In this document: positions 18,301-29,130 of the stretch, piece after piece
How positions within the stretch are numbered: position 1 is the stretch's first letter
How the letters are laid out: every line of letters starts with the position of its first letter
DNA from: Siderastrea siderea
Lineage: Eukaryota; Cnidaria; Anthozoa; Scleractinia; Rhizangiidae
NCBI GenBank assembly: GCA_964030785.1
Contig: OZ034970.1
Span: 1,484,911-1,548,910 of the forward strand
Length of the DNA: 64,000 bases
Reading direction: 5' to 3'
The notes under the pieces: model-generated
Database searches by the model: none
Seen by the model: the letters and a program-made list of their open reading frames with translations, nothing else
What the model was told of the DNA's origin: nothing
Made by a program: the position numbers and the translations under genes

Positions 18301-19580
18301 AAACCTGTATCTACCCCAAAGGCCATCCTCGCTTCATTTCGCAACCGGGTCACACCGACATCCACCTCTACTTTGGTCTCATCCAATCCCGAATCCTCCC
18401 CCCGCGTGACCTGTACCATCCTGTGCTGCCTTACCACCATGAGGGCAAACTCACCTTTCCCCTCTGTGTAACGTGTGTCCAAGAAGAAATGATGAAACCT
18501 CTGTCACACAGATCGGTCCAGTGCACCCACGCCGACGAGCAACGCGTCCTGACCGGCACGTGGTGTAGTCCCGAACTGAACAAAGCAGTGGAGTTGGGGT
18601 ACGAGATCCAGTACATTTACGAAGTGTGGCATTTTGACGAGACCTGTGAGGGGCTGTTCCGAGACCACGTCAACACCTGGTTGAAAATCAAGCAAGAAGC
18701 CAGAGGGTGGCCGTCGTGGGTGGGGGACGACGACACCAAACGTCAACAGTACCTTCGCGAGTAAGCCGAGCACGAGGGCATCCAGTTGGAGTACGCCAAG
18801 ATCGAGAAGAATGCAGGGTCGGCACCCTAGCGAAAACGATGCTAAATTCCATGTGGGGCAAGTTCGGCCAACGTCTGAACAAGACCCAAGTCCAACAATT
18901 TGACGACCCCCCAAGCCTTTCACCGTTTCCTGGATACCGACAAATTGGACGTGCGTCACGTCTCCGTCATGAACGACGCCATGGTCGAAGTAGACTACCA
19001 GTACCAAGACGAAGACATTCCCGTGTCTCCCCATCTGAACATATTTGTGGCCGCCTTCACCACCTGTTGGGCCCGTCTCCGCCTCTACGAAGCCTTGGAA
19101 CTATTGGGGGAACGCGTCCTGTACTATGACACCGACTCCGTCATTTACCTGGAGGAACCGGGCCAACCCAACCCGGTCTTGGGCGATTACCTCGGCGACT
19201 TTACGAGTGAATTGGAACAGGATGATCACATCGTCGAATTCGTGTCGGGTGGCCCCAAGAATTACGGCTACAAAACCAAACAGGGCCACGTCGAATGCAA
19301 AGTCAGGGGCTTTCGCCTCAATAGTGAGGGCAAAACCCAATTGAATTATGACGTCATGCGTCAGAACGTGTTGGACGAAATCCAAAAGGCTCAAAAGAAA
19401 CCGCGTCAAACGCAAGTCCTCAACTCCTACCAGATCGTCCGAAACGCCAAAAAGTATGAGCTCGAAACTCAACCTGGGTACAAGTATTACCAATTGGTGT
19501 ACGACAAGAGAGTCGTCGATCCTGCCACCTTTCAAACCTACCCTTACGGATACCGAGCAGCATGCCAAGATACGAGTTAA
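15375..19580 (+). pseudogene. polB: Polinton family B DNA polymerase, broken by several stops and frameshifts
   Basis: ATG 15375 (ATCATGG) is preferred over 15360. The long N-terminal region ends in Cys-rich zinc-like clusters (CAHCWKPYNTEGAHRC, CDECHRYFF). Exonuclease motifs: FFDIEAMQ (~17010), LAHNFQGYDGYF (~17170), YCESDVRLL (~17550). Polymerase motifs: DVTSLYP (~18270), MLNSMWGKFGQ (~18845), YYDTDSVIY (~19125). A VYEFQGCFFHGC block at 17935 is typical of this polymerase group. Breaks: TGA at 16905-16907, frameshifts near 16960 and 17130, TAA at 18144 and 18762, TAG or shift near 18820, shift near 18900. It would copy the element by protein-primed synthesis if intact. Confidence 0.9.
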
Positions 19581-20502
19581 AACCATCTGTTCTTTCAACT
19601 GCTGATATTAGGTAGGTGAATTGTCTTAGCTGGGGCAATTGTTTTTCCTCCCTCGTAGTTAACCCGTCGTTTCTTCGCTACAATCGTTCCCGAGAAAGCG
19701 GCTCTCAAAAGACTTCCAAAATTGTTTTTGTTTATGTCTCTGGCAATGTTCCTCGACCTTAACATGAAAAAAAGTGTTTGTAGGCTTCGTCCACACTAAT
19801 TCCATGATTTCCCGGCTGATTGGAACAGTTTTCCTTCTCGACAACGCAAAATAATTCTCGCAATATAAAATGGACGCGTAGGTAATTTGATCAGCGAGTA
19901 CACAGGCTCGATTCGTTTCGAAAACGGGAAATAAACCCGAAAGTAAATGTCTCCTTCAAACTGTAAGCGTAAACTAAAGTTAATAATCAAATACGAAAGA
20001 ACTGGCCACTGATGCAATCTGGTTTTCAACTAAAAATGAATTTAAGTTTCGCAATTTGATTCTACTTTTTGAATCTCCGAGAAAACCCCTGAAAGAAGAA
20101 CCAAGATAGAACCTAATTTGAATTGCAAATTTTAATCCGTTGCACGACGACCTTCCATATATGGAAGTCCGTCGTGCAATGTTCTTACGAGCTCGTGACG
20201 ATAGCCTGGCAAAGATAGCCTACCCACTCGCTTTAGGGGTTTTTGGTAAGCTGAGTAGAACTGGGACTGAGTGAATTTCAAAATGGCGGGCGGTTTAAGC
20301 ATCTACCATCGAACTCAGCCGCTGAGAGAATCGGGAAGAAATAGGGATATTTGCAGAAGATGATGTAGAAATCAATGACACAGAACAACAGAACTAACGG
20401 TAAGGTGATAATTTTATTGGAGTCTCGACATCTTTCAGCGCTGTTTCCTTGAAACAACTTTCGATTCGAACTCCATGTTTCCTACAGCTCATGGCTGCTA
20501 TG
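19581..20502. other. Host sequence, no gene seen
   Basis: AT-rich DNA between the right break of A1 and the left transporter duplication. No coding exon, RNA gene or element end recognised. A short inverted repeat (CCATATATGGAAG region near 20155) is present. Confidence 0.5.
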
Positions 20503-20882
20503 GGAAGTTCCTAATCATGATACCCTGGAAACCCTGACTTCCACAGATAAGCTGCTTGGCCATGTTTGTTCTACGGGAAAGGTGTTCAAGATCTTCGAGT
20601 CACAAGCATATTAATTGGCAGGTCACGTGACCGGAACAGAAAAAATGCATAGACAAGATACAGTTTTGGTTTTTGAAAACAGAGGTAATATTTAACAATC
20701 GTCAAAATGCAAAAACGTGTCTTACTGAGTTCATGAATATCGCACTGTTATAGAAGTTTTGACGTTATAAATTTGTTTATGTATTTTCTGCTGTATTTTT
20801 TCGTGCAAAAAAGTAATTGCATACTCTGGTGTGGATCGCTATCCGCAATTGACTGAATAGACCCGTAATGACAATTACTCAC

Positions 20883-21252
20883 CAGCAATCGGTCCTCCAG
20901 CTGTTGCAGTCAAGGCATAAAGAACGTTATTAATACAGAATGATGCCGTTGTTCTCTTGCTATCCACACAACTCAGCAAAATAAAACAATGCGTTGTTAT
21001 AAATATTCCATCGCTCAGTCCATATGTAACACTGAAGGCGACTAAGTGCCAGTACTTTCCGGCAAATGGAAGCACCAAGGCTGAAAGGCCAGCTAACAAC
21101 GTGGATGATTGATAAATGAAAACGGGATTCACTTTCTTATTGTGACACAACCTTCCTGATATCAGCCGTGCAACCGACGAAGCAAGGCCGATAAAAATAA
21201 ACAGCAGAGAAGCTTTCTGAGCTGAGATTCCAAGATCCTCGGAGAACTTAAC
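20883..21252 (-). CDS. MFS transporter exon (left copy)
   Basis: 370-bp internal exon. On the minus strand it is bounded by TTATAG before GTTAAG and by the donor G|GTGAGT. It encodes transmembrane segments of a major-facilitator transporter, monocarboxylate-transporter-like: SEDLGISAQKASLLFIFIG, ARLISGRLCHNKKVN (cytoplasmic loop motif), VTYGLSDGIF. Phase matches the terminal exon of the right copy, but that exon is absent on this side, so this copy is probably a truncated gene. Confidence 0.75.
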
Positions 21253-22031
21253 CTATAACAAAGATAGTCAGGGTGTCAAGGGTGGGTCTACTGGCAGCAT
21301 AACCGTACATTGTCGCATTCGAGCGTGCTTTACAACGAGGAAATCGACGCTGAAAATTAATCATCCTAAGAAATGATTTCCTCTTGCTTGTCAACAAAAC
21401 CGACTCTTGAGAACAGCCCTACAACTGTGGTACAGGACATGGAGGTTGTGGGGGGGGGGGGGGGGAGGGGCTATGGATCTTTCCTTGGGATTTTGATGAG
21501 ATTAGATAGATTGCCGGTGGCGTGCTTTACAAGACGATTTAAATATTATGGGTTACGACACTGGTAAGGACCTGTGCAGTCAATCGAAATGGCCGCCATC
21601 TTGGATTTTATCAAAAGGCAGCTGAAATTGAATTTTTTGTACACTAGAGACGTAAAATATGAAATAATTGATAATTACTACTTTTTCGGGTTGTTTTTAA
21701 TGCTGTTTTCTACTGAAAATGGTTTTTATTGCTAATTGCCTTCATATGACGTCATATCGCGAAACCATGGCAGCGGATCTTCCTTAATAAACGTTGCCAA
21801 AATTAGTCTTAGGGATAAGCGTTCAGCTGCTGAAACGCTAGTTACGAAATTCTTCTTGCAAAAAATTGCAGAAACGTTTACGATGGGAACATCCACCACC
21901 TCCTGCCCCGGCCTTCTTGTATGTCTGAGGGTCACCAAGATTGGTCATGGTTATTGATACATCTGCATAGAGCATGCTCAGTTTAAAGCTAAAAAACGTG
22001 CTTAAAATCATGACTTTCAGTAGTGCGTTAC

Positions 22032-22068
22032 ATTGATTGATTGATTGATTGATTGATGATTGATTGAC

Positions 22069-22113
<45 letters not shown>

Positions 22114-22147
22114 AATTGGTTGGTTGGTTGGTTGGTTGGTTGGTTGA
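22032..22147. repeat. (TTGA)n(TTGG)n microsatellite
   Basis: Tetranucleotide repeat in the intron of the left transporter copy; the long minus-strand NQPTNQPINQSINQ-type open frame is only its translation. An equivalent array lies at 56727-56829. Confidence 0.95.
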
Positions 22148-22189
22148 TTCAAGATGTAGGTTAGTGACGCACTCGGTTACAATACTAAC

Positions 22190-22773
22190 CAGATTGATGT
22201 AAGGAATGTACATTCCAAAACTGCCAAACATCAACGAAACCACGACAACCGTGAAAGTAGGAAATGTCCACACGCTGCAGTAAAGGGAGATTCCTTTCTT
22301 TCCATCTCCATCCGCATGGCTGTTAATTGTCTCGACAGATGTTATGTCTTCTACGTTCGGGTTGAAAGCCAGGCTCAGGAAGCATACAACACCGTAAAAC
22401 GCTATCATCATTCTTAGAGCGCCTCTCCATTGAAACGAATCCAAAAGAACTTGAAGCAACGGACCTGTAAAAAGAACACCCAAACTTGCACCCAATGCTA
22501 CGACACCAGTAGCTATGGACAATTTCTCTTTGAAATATTGTCCAATAACAAGATAGCAGGAGTTGTAGATAAAAGATGCTCCCAAACCAAGCACCAGGCT
22601 GTGGGTGAGGTACATCAGAGTGAGGCTTTGAACAAATGACGTCGACACCAGACCCGTCAAGCAAAGCAAGCCTCCCAAGAAAGTTGTGATACGACAACCA
22701 AAGCGATCGCAGAGGTAGCCAGCCAGCAGACTTGCGAACCATAGCATGCCCAAAGCTGCTGAGCCGACCAAAG
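22190..22773 (-). CDS. MFS transporter exon (left copy)
   Basis: 584-bp exon on the minus strand, from acceptor TTCCAG|CTTTGG to donor CTG|GTTAGT. It encodes the family's TM2-6 region: LGMLWFASLLAGYLCDRFGC (MFS loop motif D-R-F-G), ATGVVALGASLGVLFTGPLL, WRGALRMMIAFYG and a cytoplasmic loop. Reads cleanly without stops. Substrate not determinable; monocarboxylate-type transporters (SLC16) are the closest group by general pattern. Confidence 0.8.
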
Positions 22774-23903
22774 CTGGAATTGGCACCATAAATCATTATT
22801 TAATACAACAAATATTGTTATTTCATGTAAGGTGCTTGCAGGAAAAAAATAAGCAAGAAAACTATCGTAGTCTACTTTTTCAATCCTGTGTGTCACCGGT
22901 TCCATTTAACCGCATTTCTGTTATTATTACAGACGGACCTCTTAACATCCAATTGCTACCGATCTCTTAACGGGGAATCGCAAAACTTAAATCTCTTTAA
23001 CAGAAATGATCATGACCATTTCTTAATGGCAGAAATTTGATATTTCAAACTCTAAGGATCGCCAACTCCCAGTGTAAAGTTATCGCAATAATTTCATACC
23101 ATACCGGCTGAGCACACTGCATATTAGCCTTATTTTTGGTAGTTCACTTGCCAGAAAGGTAATTATTTCATTCCTTCTACAGCTTATTATCCATAGCTTA
23201 TTTGTTTATTAAAAAGGTTATGCATGTATTCTGTGACTATATTGATACTGATTAAGTTGATGTACTGATAGTATTTTGAAGTTATTGTTTTATCTTATTT
23301 AGACCAGTATTTAAAAGCCTTAACACTTTGTCAGTCTTGTGGGAAAGTTATTTGCCTGGACAAAATTTCCGTATTTGTGTTTTAATGTAGGGGTTAATAC
23401 CATGCAATACAATACATCAATCTTATTATTTCCTAGTATGTTCCTTTCTCCTAAACTTACAACACTCATTTATTTTAGTTTAATTTTACAATCTTACATC
23501 GAGAAAAACAAACCCAAAAAAGTTCAAATTCTGGCTAAACTATCCTACATCGTAAAACGTTCACTTTTAGCAAGTCAGTTTTATTAAGTTCCTTGATTCC
23601 TTTTTGTTTCCTTAGTTAAACCCCCTTACGTTCTTGTAGCGCGATCAAGAATGATGTTTGGCCTGTAGACGTGTGGAAAAATGAAGGAAATAAGTTTTTA
23701 CAATGCCTTGTTCTATAACTATGAACTACGGATCCCAAAGTCATTTTTTCCGCCAGGCAACTGGGTACAATACATGCAAACATTTGTGAATCATCACCAC
23801 ATCCCGTGGCCGAAATGTATGTGCTCTTAGCACAAAGGATTTCTCGCATAGTTTTTACATGCGTGACGACTGCGGACGTACATCGTATTATATAACAAGA
23901 AAG

Positions 23904-25375
23904 CCCATTGGGCATTTTAACCGGCCATTCTTACCCTCCCCACCCCTACGTTTCACAAATGTTAACGCGATCCTCTAATTATACGAACCGGCGTGACGAA
24001 AAGTGTGATTGTGTGAGACAATATTTGACTATAGCGTTACTGGATGACGTAATGTTTAAACTCTGATGACTCAGCTTATCTTTCTTATCGCTTTTATTTG
24101 TGCTGAAAAACACAAATTCACTCAAACGTTGAATGTCGATAAAATTCGTCCACAACTGAGAATGCTCACACAGGGACGACGAAGTATTTACTGTTGTGCC
24201 TAGACCTTAAATACAAACAGTGAACATAGCAGTAGAATCAAAATATAACGCTTGATAAACACGAGCTCGAGCAGATCGTCAGAGTATGGGGCACGTCAAG
24301 GCATATCTCATGACGTGATGTTTAAATCCGGTTTGCTAACCCGGGAATCCCCTTGCAAAAGTAAACAAGCGAGCGGGGACGAAAGTCACCCACGTCTTTG
24401 AAAGCTAACGCACCTGTCCAGCCGCAATCGATTTCGCGCTCACTCGCTTGTTTTTCTTTTCCTTCACTATCTCTGAACGGAAAGAGAGACTGCTGGTAGC
24501 CTTTAGCGAACACCACACGCAAACCACACAAATCTGTCGATGATATTCAGATATTTTCGTTCTTTCAATGCAAAAAGACTCGTAACACCTACCCTATTAA
24601 TTGATCTCCTTATTAATGACGATTCCTTCGTATCAACTTCTCGCCTCAAATAAACACTGATCTCTCTCCGTTCACAAGTCAGAACTATCATGTACTGATG
24701 GTGCAATCCACTAATATTGCATCATCATACTAGTACTAATTCCTTCTCTTCCTAGCCCACGCTGGCAAAACGCAACTGTCCTTTTTGACCGCTGCGAAAT
24801 ACAAGTTAGCCAATCAGAAACCTTACAAACCACTTTGCAATCCACCCCCCCCCCATAAAACGCCAAGGGAAACCCCCTCTTACGCAGCACAATATTACAC
24901 CGCTCCTATACAAAACGCAACTTTCAAAGCAAATCACATTCACGGAAGCGTGATATGCTCCTGACATTCACAAATCCTTCTGACTCCCACATTTTTACAC
25001 CCTCAAAATGTCAATCCCATTAAAAAACTCCTGCGCTAAAAAAATTTTCACCAACACAGCCAATTTCGCATTCAATCCTATTAGCTGCTTTACTCAATTG
25101 CGCATGCGTTATACAAGACAAATACAAAAGACCCCAAACTTAACAACCCTTCGTCGTTGATATCTTAAATACTGTAAATTAAAAGACAAGAACACACGAA
25201 GGTAACATTCAGCAGACTAATATGCGCATGCGTCTGATATAAGACAGTACCGCTCTTGAGTACCCGTACCACAAGCTTTACAGCACTTTGTTCGTATGTT
25301 AAACCAACTGACCATCACGACAAAACCGTGCCCATTTTATAAACCGGCGGTCGCCATAGCGACGGCTGGTTAATG
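23904..25375. other. ~1.5-kb segment present only in the left duplication copy
   Basis: The right copy goes directly from the CGTATTATGTAATAAG region (58370) to CTCAATTATGCACG (58377), whereas the left copy has ~1.47 kb between these points. No terminal repeat or coding domain seen; it contains a short C-run (near 24845). Either an insertion on the left or a deletion on the right. Confidence 0.55.
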
Positions 25376-26230
25376 AGCTCAATTATGCACACATGCATTT
25401 TGATTGGTTCTCACTTATCATAGTCTCTTACTACATCAGTGACACACGCGGCGCCACTTTTTTGTTCTTACCGCATTTTGACGTTATCTGTGATCTGACT
25501 AAACAGATGCACGGCAACATGGAATCTATTTCTTAAACAGACATCGCATGAGAATTTGCATTCTCTCTATAAAAACTTCTCTAGCCCTGCATTATCATGC
25601 AAAAATGTTCTTTGTTGCAAGCTATTTTTAGGCTGCTGTATCAATTGCATTCAAATGGTGCCATTTCTTCATGACGGCCCGGAAAAACGGATCTAACAGT
25701 TCCATTCAACAACGTCCAACTTTGTTGAATTCAACATGTTCGTGTGTTTGGCCACACTGTTGAGTGACTTTGAAAGGTACTGAACAAAATTCGGTGGTCA
25801 TTAAACCTGATCGACAACAATAAAGAATAGTGCAGCAAAACATCCCAATCCTTGTAGCTGTTCACTGTTTGAAGCACAGAACTGCGCTTTCTTTGCTGCG
25901 TTTTCTGTCAACAGAAGGCTGAAACTAGTTAAAATAGTTAAATATCTTGCGAAAACGGCTTTCCATCGGGTTTGTTGTGTTAAGAGTCGTGCCGTCACAT
26001 CTCAAGGCACGAAGAGAACTGCTCATCATGAATTCAGTCGAGTCTTCATAATTTGAGTCGTCAGGGCAATGAAAGCAAAACTGATTCTAAAATTAGAAGC
26101 GTACGTGTTAGCGAACACTCTCGTGAACGACCAAATGGCTTAACCCATTCACTCTCAAACAGAAACAACTGAATAATTCAAAGCTGCAATAGGATTATGG
26201 TTCCAGCTTTCGAGTCAGTGAATAATGCCC

Positions 26231-26683
26231 CGATCAATTCGAAGTTCAACATCCCCCCCCGGGCAACCCCCCGGGCATTTGAACTTTTGAAGATTGGCTT
26301 GTTCAAATTCCCTCCCCTCGGGGCAAAAAAGCCGTTCAAACTCCCCACCAACTAGTACTGAAATAACTCTCCTCAAAGACAAATTTCGTCTGCAATCAAA
26401 CACTGTTCACGTTTTTCAGAGTGAGATATGCCGTAATGACACCTTCAAACTTCTTTTGAAAGAATTATTAACTAGCAAAGGTGAAATTCTATCTTGGAAA
26501 TCCGTCATACCCTGTAAAAACCGAAAAAACTCTCAGGCGTATTACGTCAGAACAAGAGATGAATCCGGTTTAAATTCCCCACCCTTCAACGCACCGTTCA
26601 AATTCCCCCCTCCCTGGGCACGATGCACAGTCAAATGCCCGAGGTATGCCCGGGGGGGGGATGTTGAAGTTTCGAATTGATCG
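26231..26683. mobile_element. Inverted-repeat (MITE-like) element with C/G-run ends, copy 1
   Basis: Left end CCGATCAATTCGAAGTTCAA plus CAT and a C8 run then GGGCA; right end is its reverse complement with a G-run (TGCCC, G-run, ATGTTGAAGTTTCGAATTGA). About 36-bp arms with one or two differences, 450 bp overall, no coding domain. Confidence 0.7.
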
Positions 26684-28182
26684 GCGCATAAATTTCTGTC
26701 AAGTGCGACCATTCATATGAAACATTATTGACAAGTATTGCGGAGCAGTTCTTTTCTGTAATGCTGTTTGCTGGCTCTACAAGGTGGATCTAACTTTTTA
26801 GTTTGTGAACGAATTCCTCAAGTGTGACCATTTAAATGAAAACTACAGGTATTAAGCAGTACTTTTGTATGGTGCTATTCGTTATGTTGAGCAAGGTTGT
26901 TCTTAGGTTTGCGTCTGAGGATAAGTTCCTCAAGCACGACCTTTCACGTGAAAGCGATTCATTGCAGTACTTGTCTGTGGTTGTTATGTTCATTTTAATA
27001 TTTCGTAGAAATCCAAGATGTTTGTGAATCATATTCCCCGTTTTAAGCTAAACCAGGCTCTCCTGAGTGTGGAAAAGTTAAGAAATCTCCCATTCGAGTT
27101 GACAGAAAGTTATTCCATAACCAGTGATTACATAACTAGGGCTATAACTATCGAGATTAGTTCCTAAAAAGTCATTACTAATTGTTCGTTCTCTTGTCTC
27201 ACCAAAATATTCCATCAGCTCAGGAAACAAAACGCCAAAGCTGAGCGCAAGGTTAACAGCATTACAAAGGTTAACAGCATTACAAACCGCTGAGCAAACA
27301 CATGCCACCCAGGAAAATGAACTGTCTTTGAAGCGTTTACCTCTAAAAAGCCATGATATTTTCACAAAGATGGCTTTAGATTCTGGGCTTTTATCCATTA
27401 TCGTTATCCGCACCGATGTGTACCAAAGACTAGCTAAACATACAGAAGCGATCAAATCTAGATGACAAAGCGAAGGACTAGATAGACTGTACATAGGCAA
27501 CAATGCCCGTATGCCCCAGCCTTGACAACGATAACAATTGTTACGTGTTGCGTGACAAGTGACAATTGTGACAAGTGTTGCGTGTTAGAAAAGTAATTTA
27601 AAAAGGAAGTTCTAAAAATCGTGTTGTGTCAGCTGTTGAGCGCATGAACGAGGATTACGAAACCTATGCAAATGCTTTACCACTGGCAACTAATATGTGA
27701 AGTACCATGGGTTCGATTCTCGTAAAGGTCTGGTTGTTTGTTTATTTATTTTTTCTGGTTCAATTTGCAGCCGCCTCGGTCATTGCTACGTTTAATTTCC
27801 TTCCGGTGAACTCTTCACTATAAAACAAGCTCTCAGAAAGAACTAGTCATGTTTACAAGACAAGGGTTGCCTCGACTTGAGTTCATAACAAAGTGATAGC
27901 GAGACACTTTAGAAAAGAAAGGAATGTTTTTGTGATGTGTGCTGCAACGGATGCTCTAGCATCACGCCTAATGTAGTTTGCACTCAGAGTTCCCTGTAAG
28001 TGTTTCATACGTCGTATGTTGTATCGAAAAAGAACATGAGAACTGATAAGTACCTTGTAACATTCCTCAGCAACTTCTAGGTACTGACAAAGAAATATAC
28101 TAAAGCTACATAATATTTATAAACCCCCAAGGCAGACGTTCTTTGAGCTCGTCACGAATTGCATAACATTGTATCGGCATTA
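26684..28182. other. Host sequence, no gene seen
   Basis: No exon or RNA gene that I can support. A short tandem duplication (AGGTTAACAGCATTACAAA twice) lies near 27250-27290, and a tRNA T-arm-like GGGTTCGATTCTCG near 27712 lacks a matching acceptor and D-arm. Confidence 0.45.
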
Positions 28183-29130
28183 TGCATGGTTCAATTTTAC
28201 CTGTTACCATCCCCCCCCCCCCGGGCAACCCCGGGGACAAGTCCAGCCCTTCGGTCCCGGGGGTGGGGAATTGTTTGAAGCCGTCTTGTCCCGGGGGAAG
28301 GGGGGCGGGGCCAATCGAATATAACTTCTTGTTGTTCTTGTGAAGTACGTCACTTCTCGGTTTACGCCGGACCGCGTGGAGAAGACTGCTTATTTCCAGT
28401 GGGAAACTCTAGAATTTGCAGCAGATTGGTTAGAGAAGAATAATCTCTCAAAACTAAAATCTGTATTCGAAGGTACTTTTATTTTAAATTGTTAAATGAA
28501 TGTGCGTTTGATGCGTACTCGAATGGATGGCGTTCATCACAAACAAAGACATATTTCTTCAGCGTATTTATGTATATACTAACGACGACTTAAATAGACT
28601 TTATATGAAAATGGATGCGCGGCTTTATTATTATTTTAAACAGAGGTCTCAGTCCAGTGTTCATTCTTATGAAACAAGCTAAGAAAAACTCCTTTAAAAT
28701 GCTGCCATCAATTTTTGTTCACGGGCCTCTTGTGCGTATGTGCTATATGTAGAATAAAACACGTGGCGAAGACCATTGCTTTACTCGCTAGCCGTATGCC
28801 ACTGCGGTTAGAGGTTTTTCTTTAGTTTTCGTTTTCAAATATAGACATTATACATGTAGTGTCCTTCATTCAAGAAACTCTAGAAAAGCGTTTAAGTTCT
28901 TATGAAAACGTCTGGTTTTGCTAATGTACGGAAATCAATATCGTAATCTATGCTTTGTACACAAAACAATGTATATGTGGTCGATGAGCAGTCCCGGGGG
29001 TGGGGAATTGTCTCTTTCTGCGTGCCCGGGGGTTGGGAATAGACCGCCAAATGAAAACAAAATTGCAAATCCCCGGAGGTATGCCCGGGGGGGGGGGGCA
29101 TGGTAACAGGTAGAATTGAACCATGCATTA
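28183..29130. mobile_element. Inverted-repeat (MITE-like) element with C/G-run ends, copy 2
   Basis: Ends TGCATGGTTCAATT...ACCTGTTACCAT followed by a C14-type run and GGGCA, mirrored at the right (TGCCC, G-run, CATGGTAACAGGTAGAATTG). Arms about 50 bp, near-perfect. About 950 bp, no transposase seen. The C/G-run next to GGGCA links it to the element at 26231-26683. Boundaries are good to a few bases. Confidence 0.75.

Larger units (their letters stand above)
791..19580 (+). mobile_element. Element A1: truncated GC-rich Polinton/adintovirus-like element
   Basis: A contiguous GC-rich block with the Polinton gene set: chromodomain integrase, penton-like proteins, double-jelly-roll MCP, adenain-like protease, FtsK/HerA-type packaging ATPase, PLA2-like protein and family B DNA polymerase. 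The left end stops inside a SLOG gene whose full version lies at 62443-63132. The right end stops just after the polymerase C-terminus. No terminal inverted repeat or target duplication is visible, so both ends are probably deleted. Many genes carry frameshifts (often at homopolymers) and a few in-frame stops, so this is an inactive endogenous copy, or a copy with assembly indels. Confidence 0.9.
20503..26030 (-). repeat. Segmental duplication, left copy
   Basis: Colinear with 55186-59900 (same orientation): shared blocks include AAGTTCCTAATCATGAT (20504/55189), two transporter exons, a G-run microsatellite (about 21450/56135), the TTGA/TTGG microsatellite, and segments near 23680, 25380 and 25950 matching 58165, 58380 and 59800. 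The left copy lacks the terminal exon found at 54867-55063 and has an extra ~1.5 kb (about 23904-25375). Confidence 0.85.

Noticed and set aside
22112..22152. Long NQPTNQPINQSINQ open frames (also 56683-56830)
   Set aside because: Translation of the TTGA/TTGG microsatellite, outside the spliced exon.
24322..24531. 69-codon minus-strand ORF
   Set aside because: Lies in sequence unique to the left duplication copy, no recognisable family; likely repeat-derived.
27632..27730. tRNA-like segment with GGGTTCGATTCTCG and GCTTTACCACTGGCAACT
   Set aside because: The T-arm and D-arm-like pieces are in incompatible orientations and no acceptor stem pairs; at most a SINE remnant.
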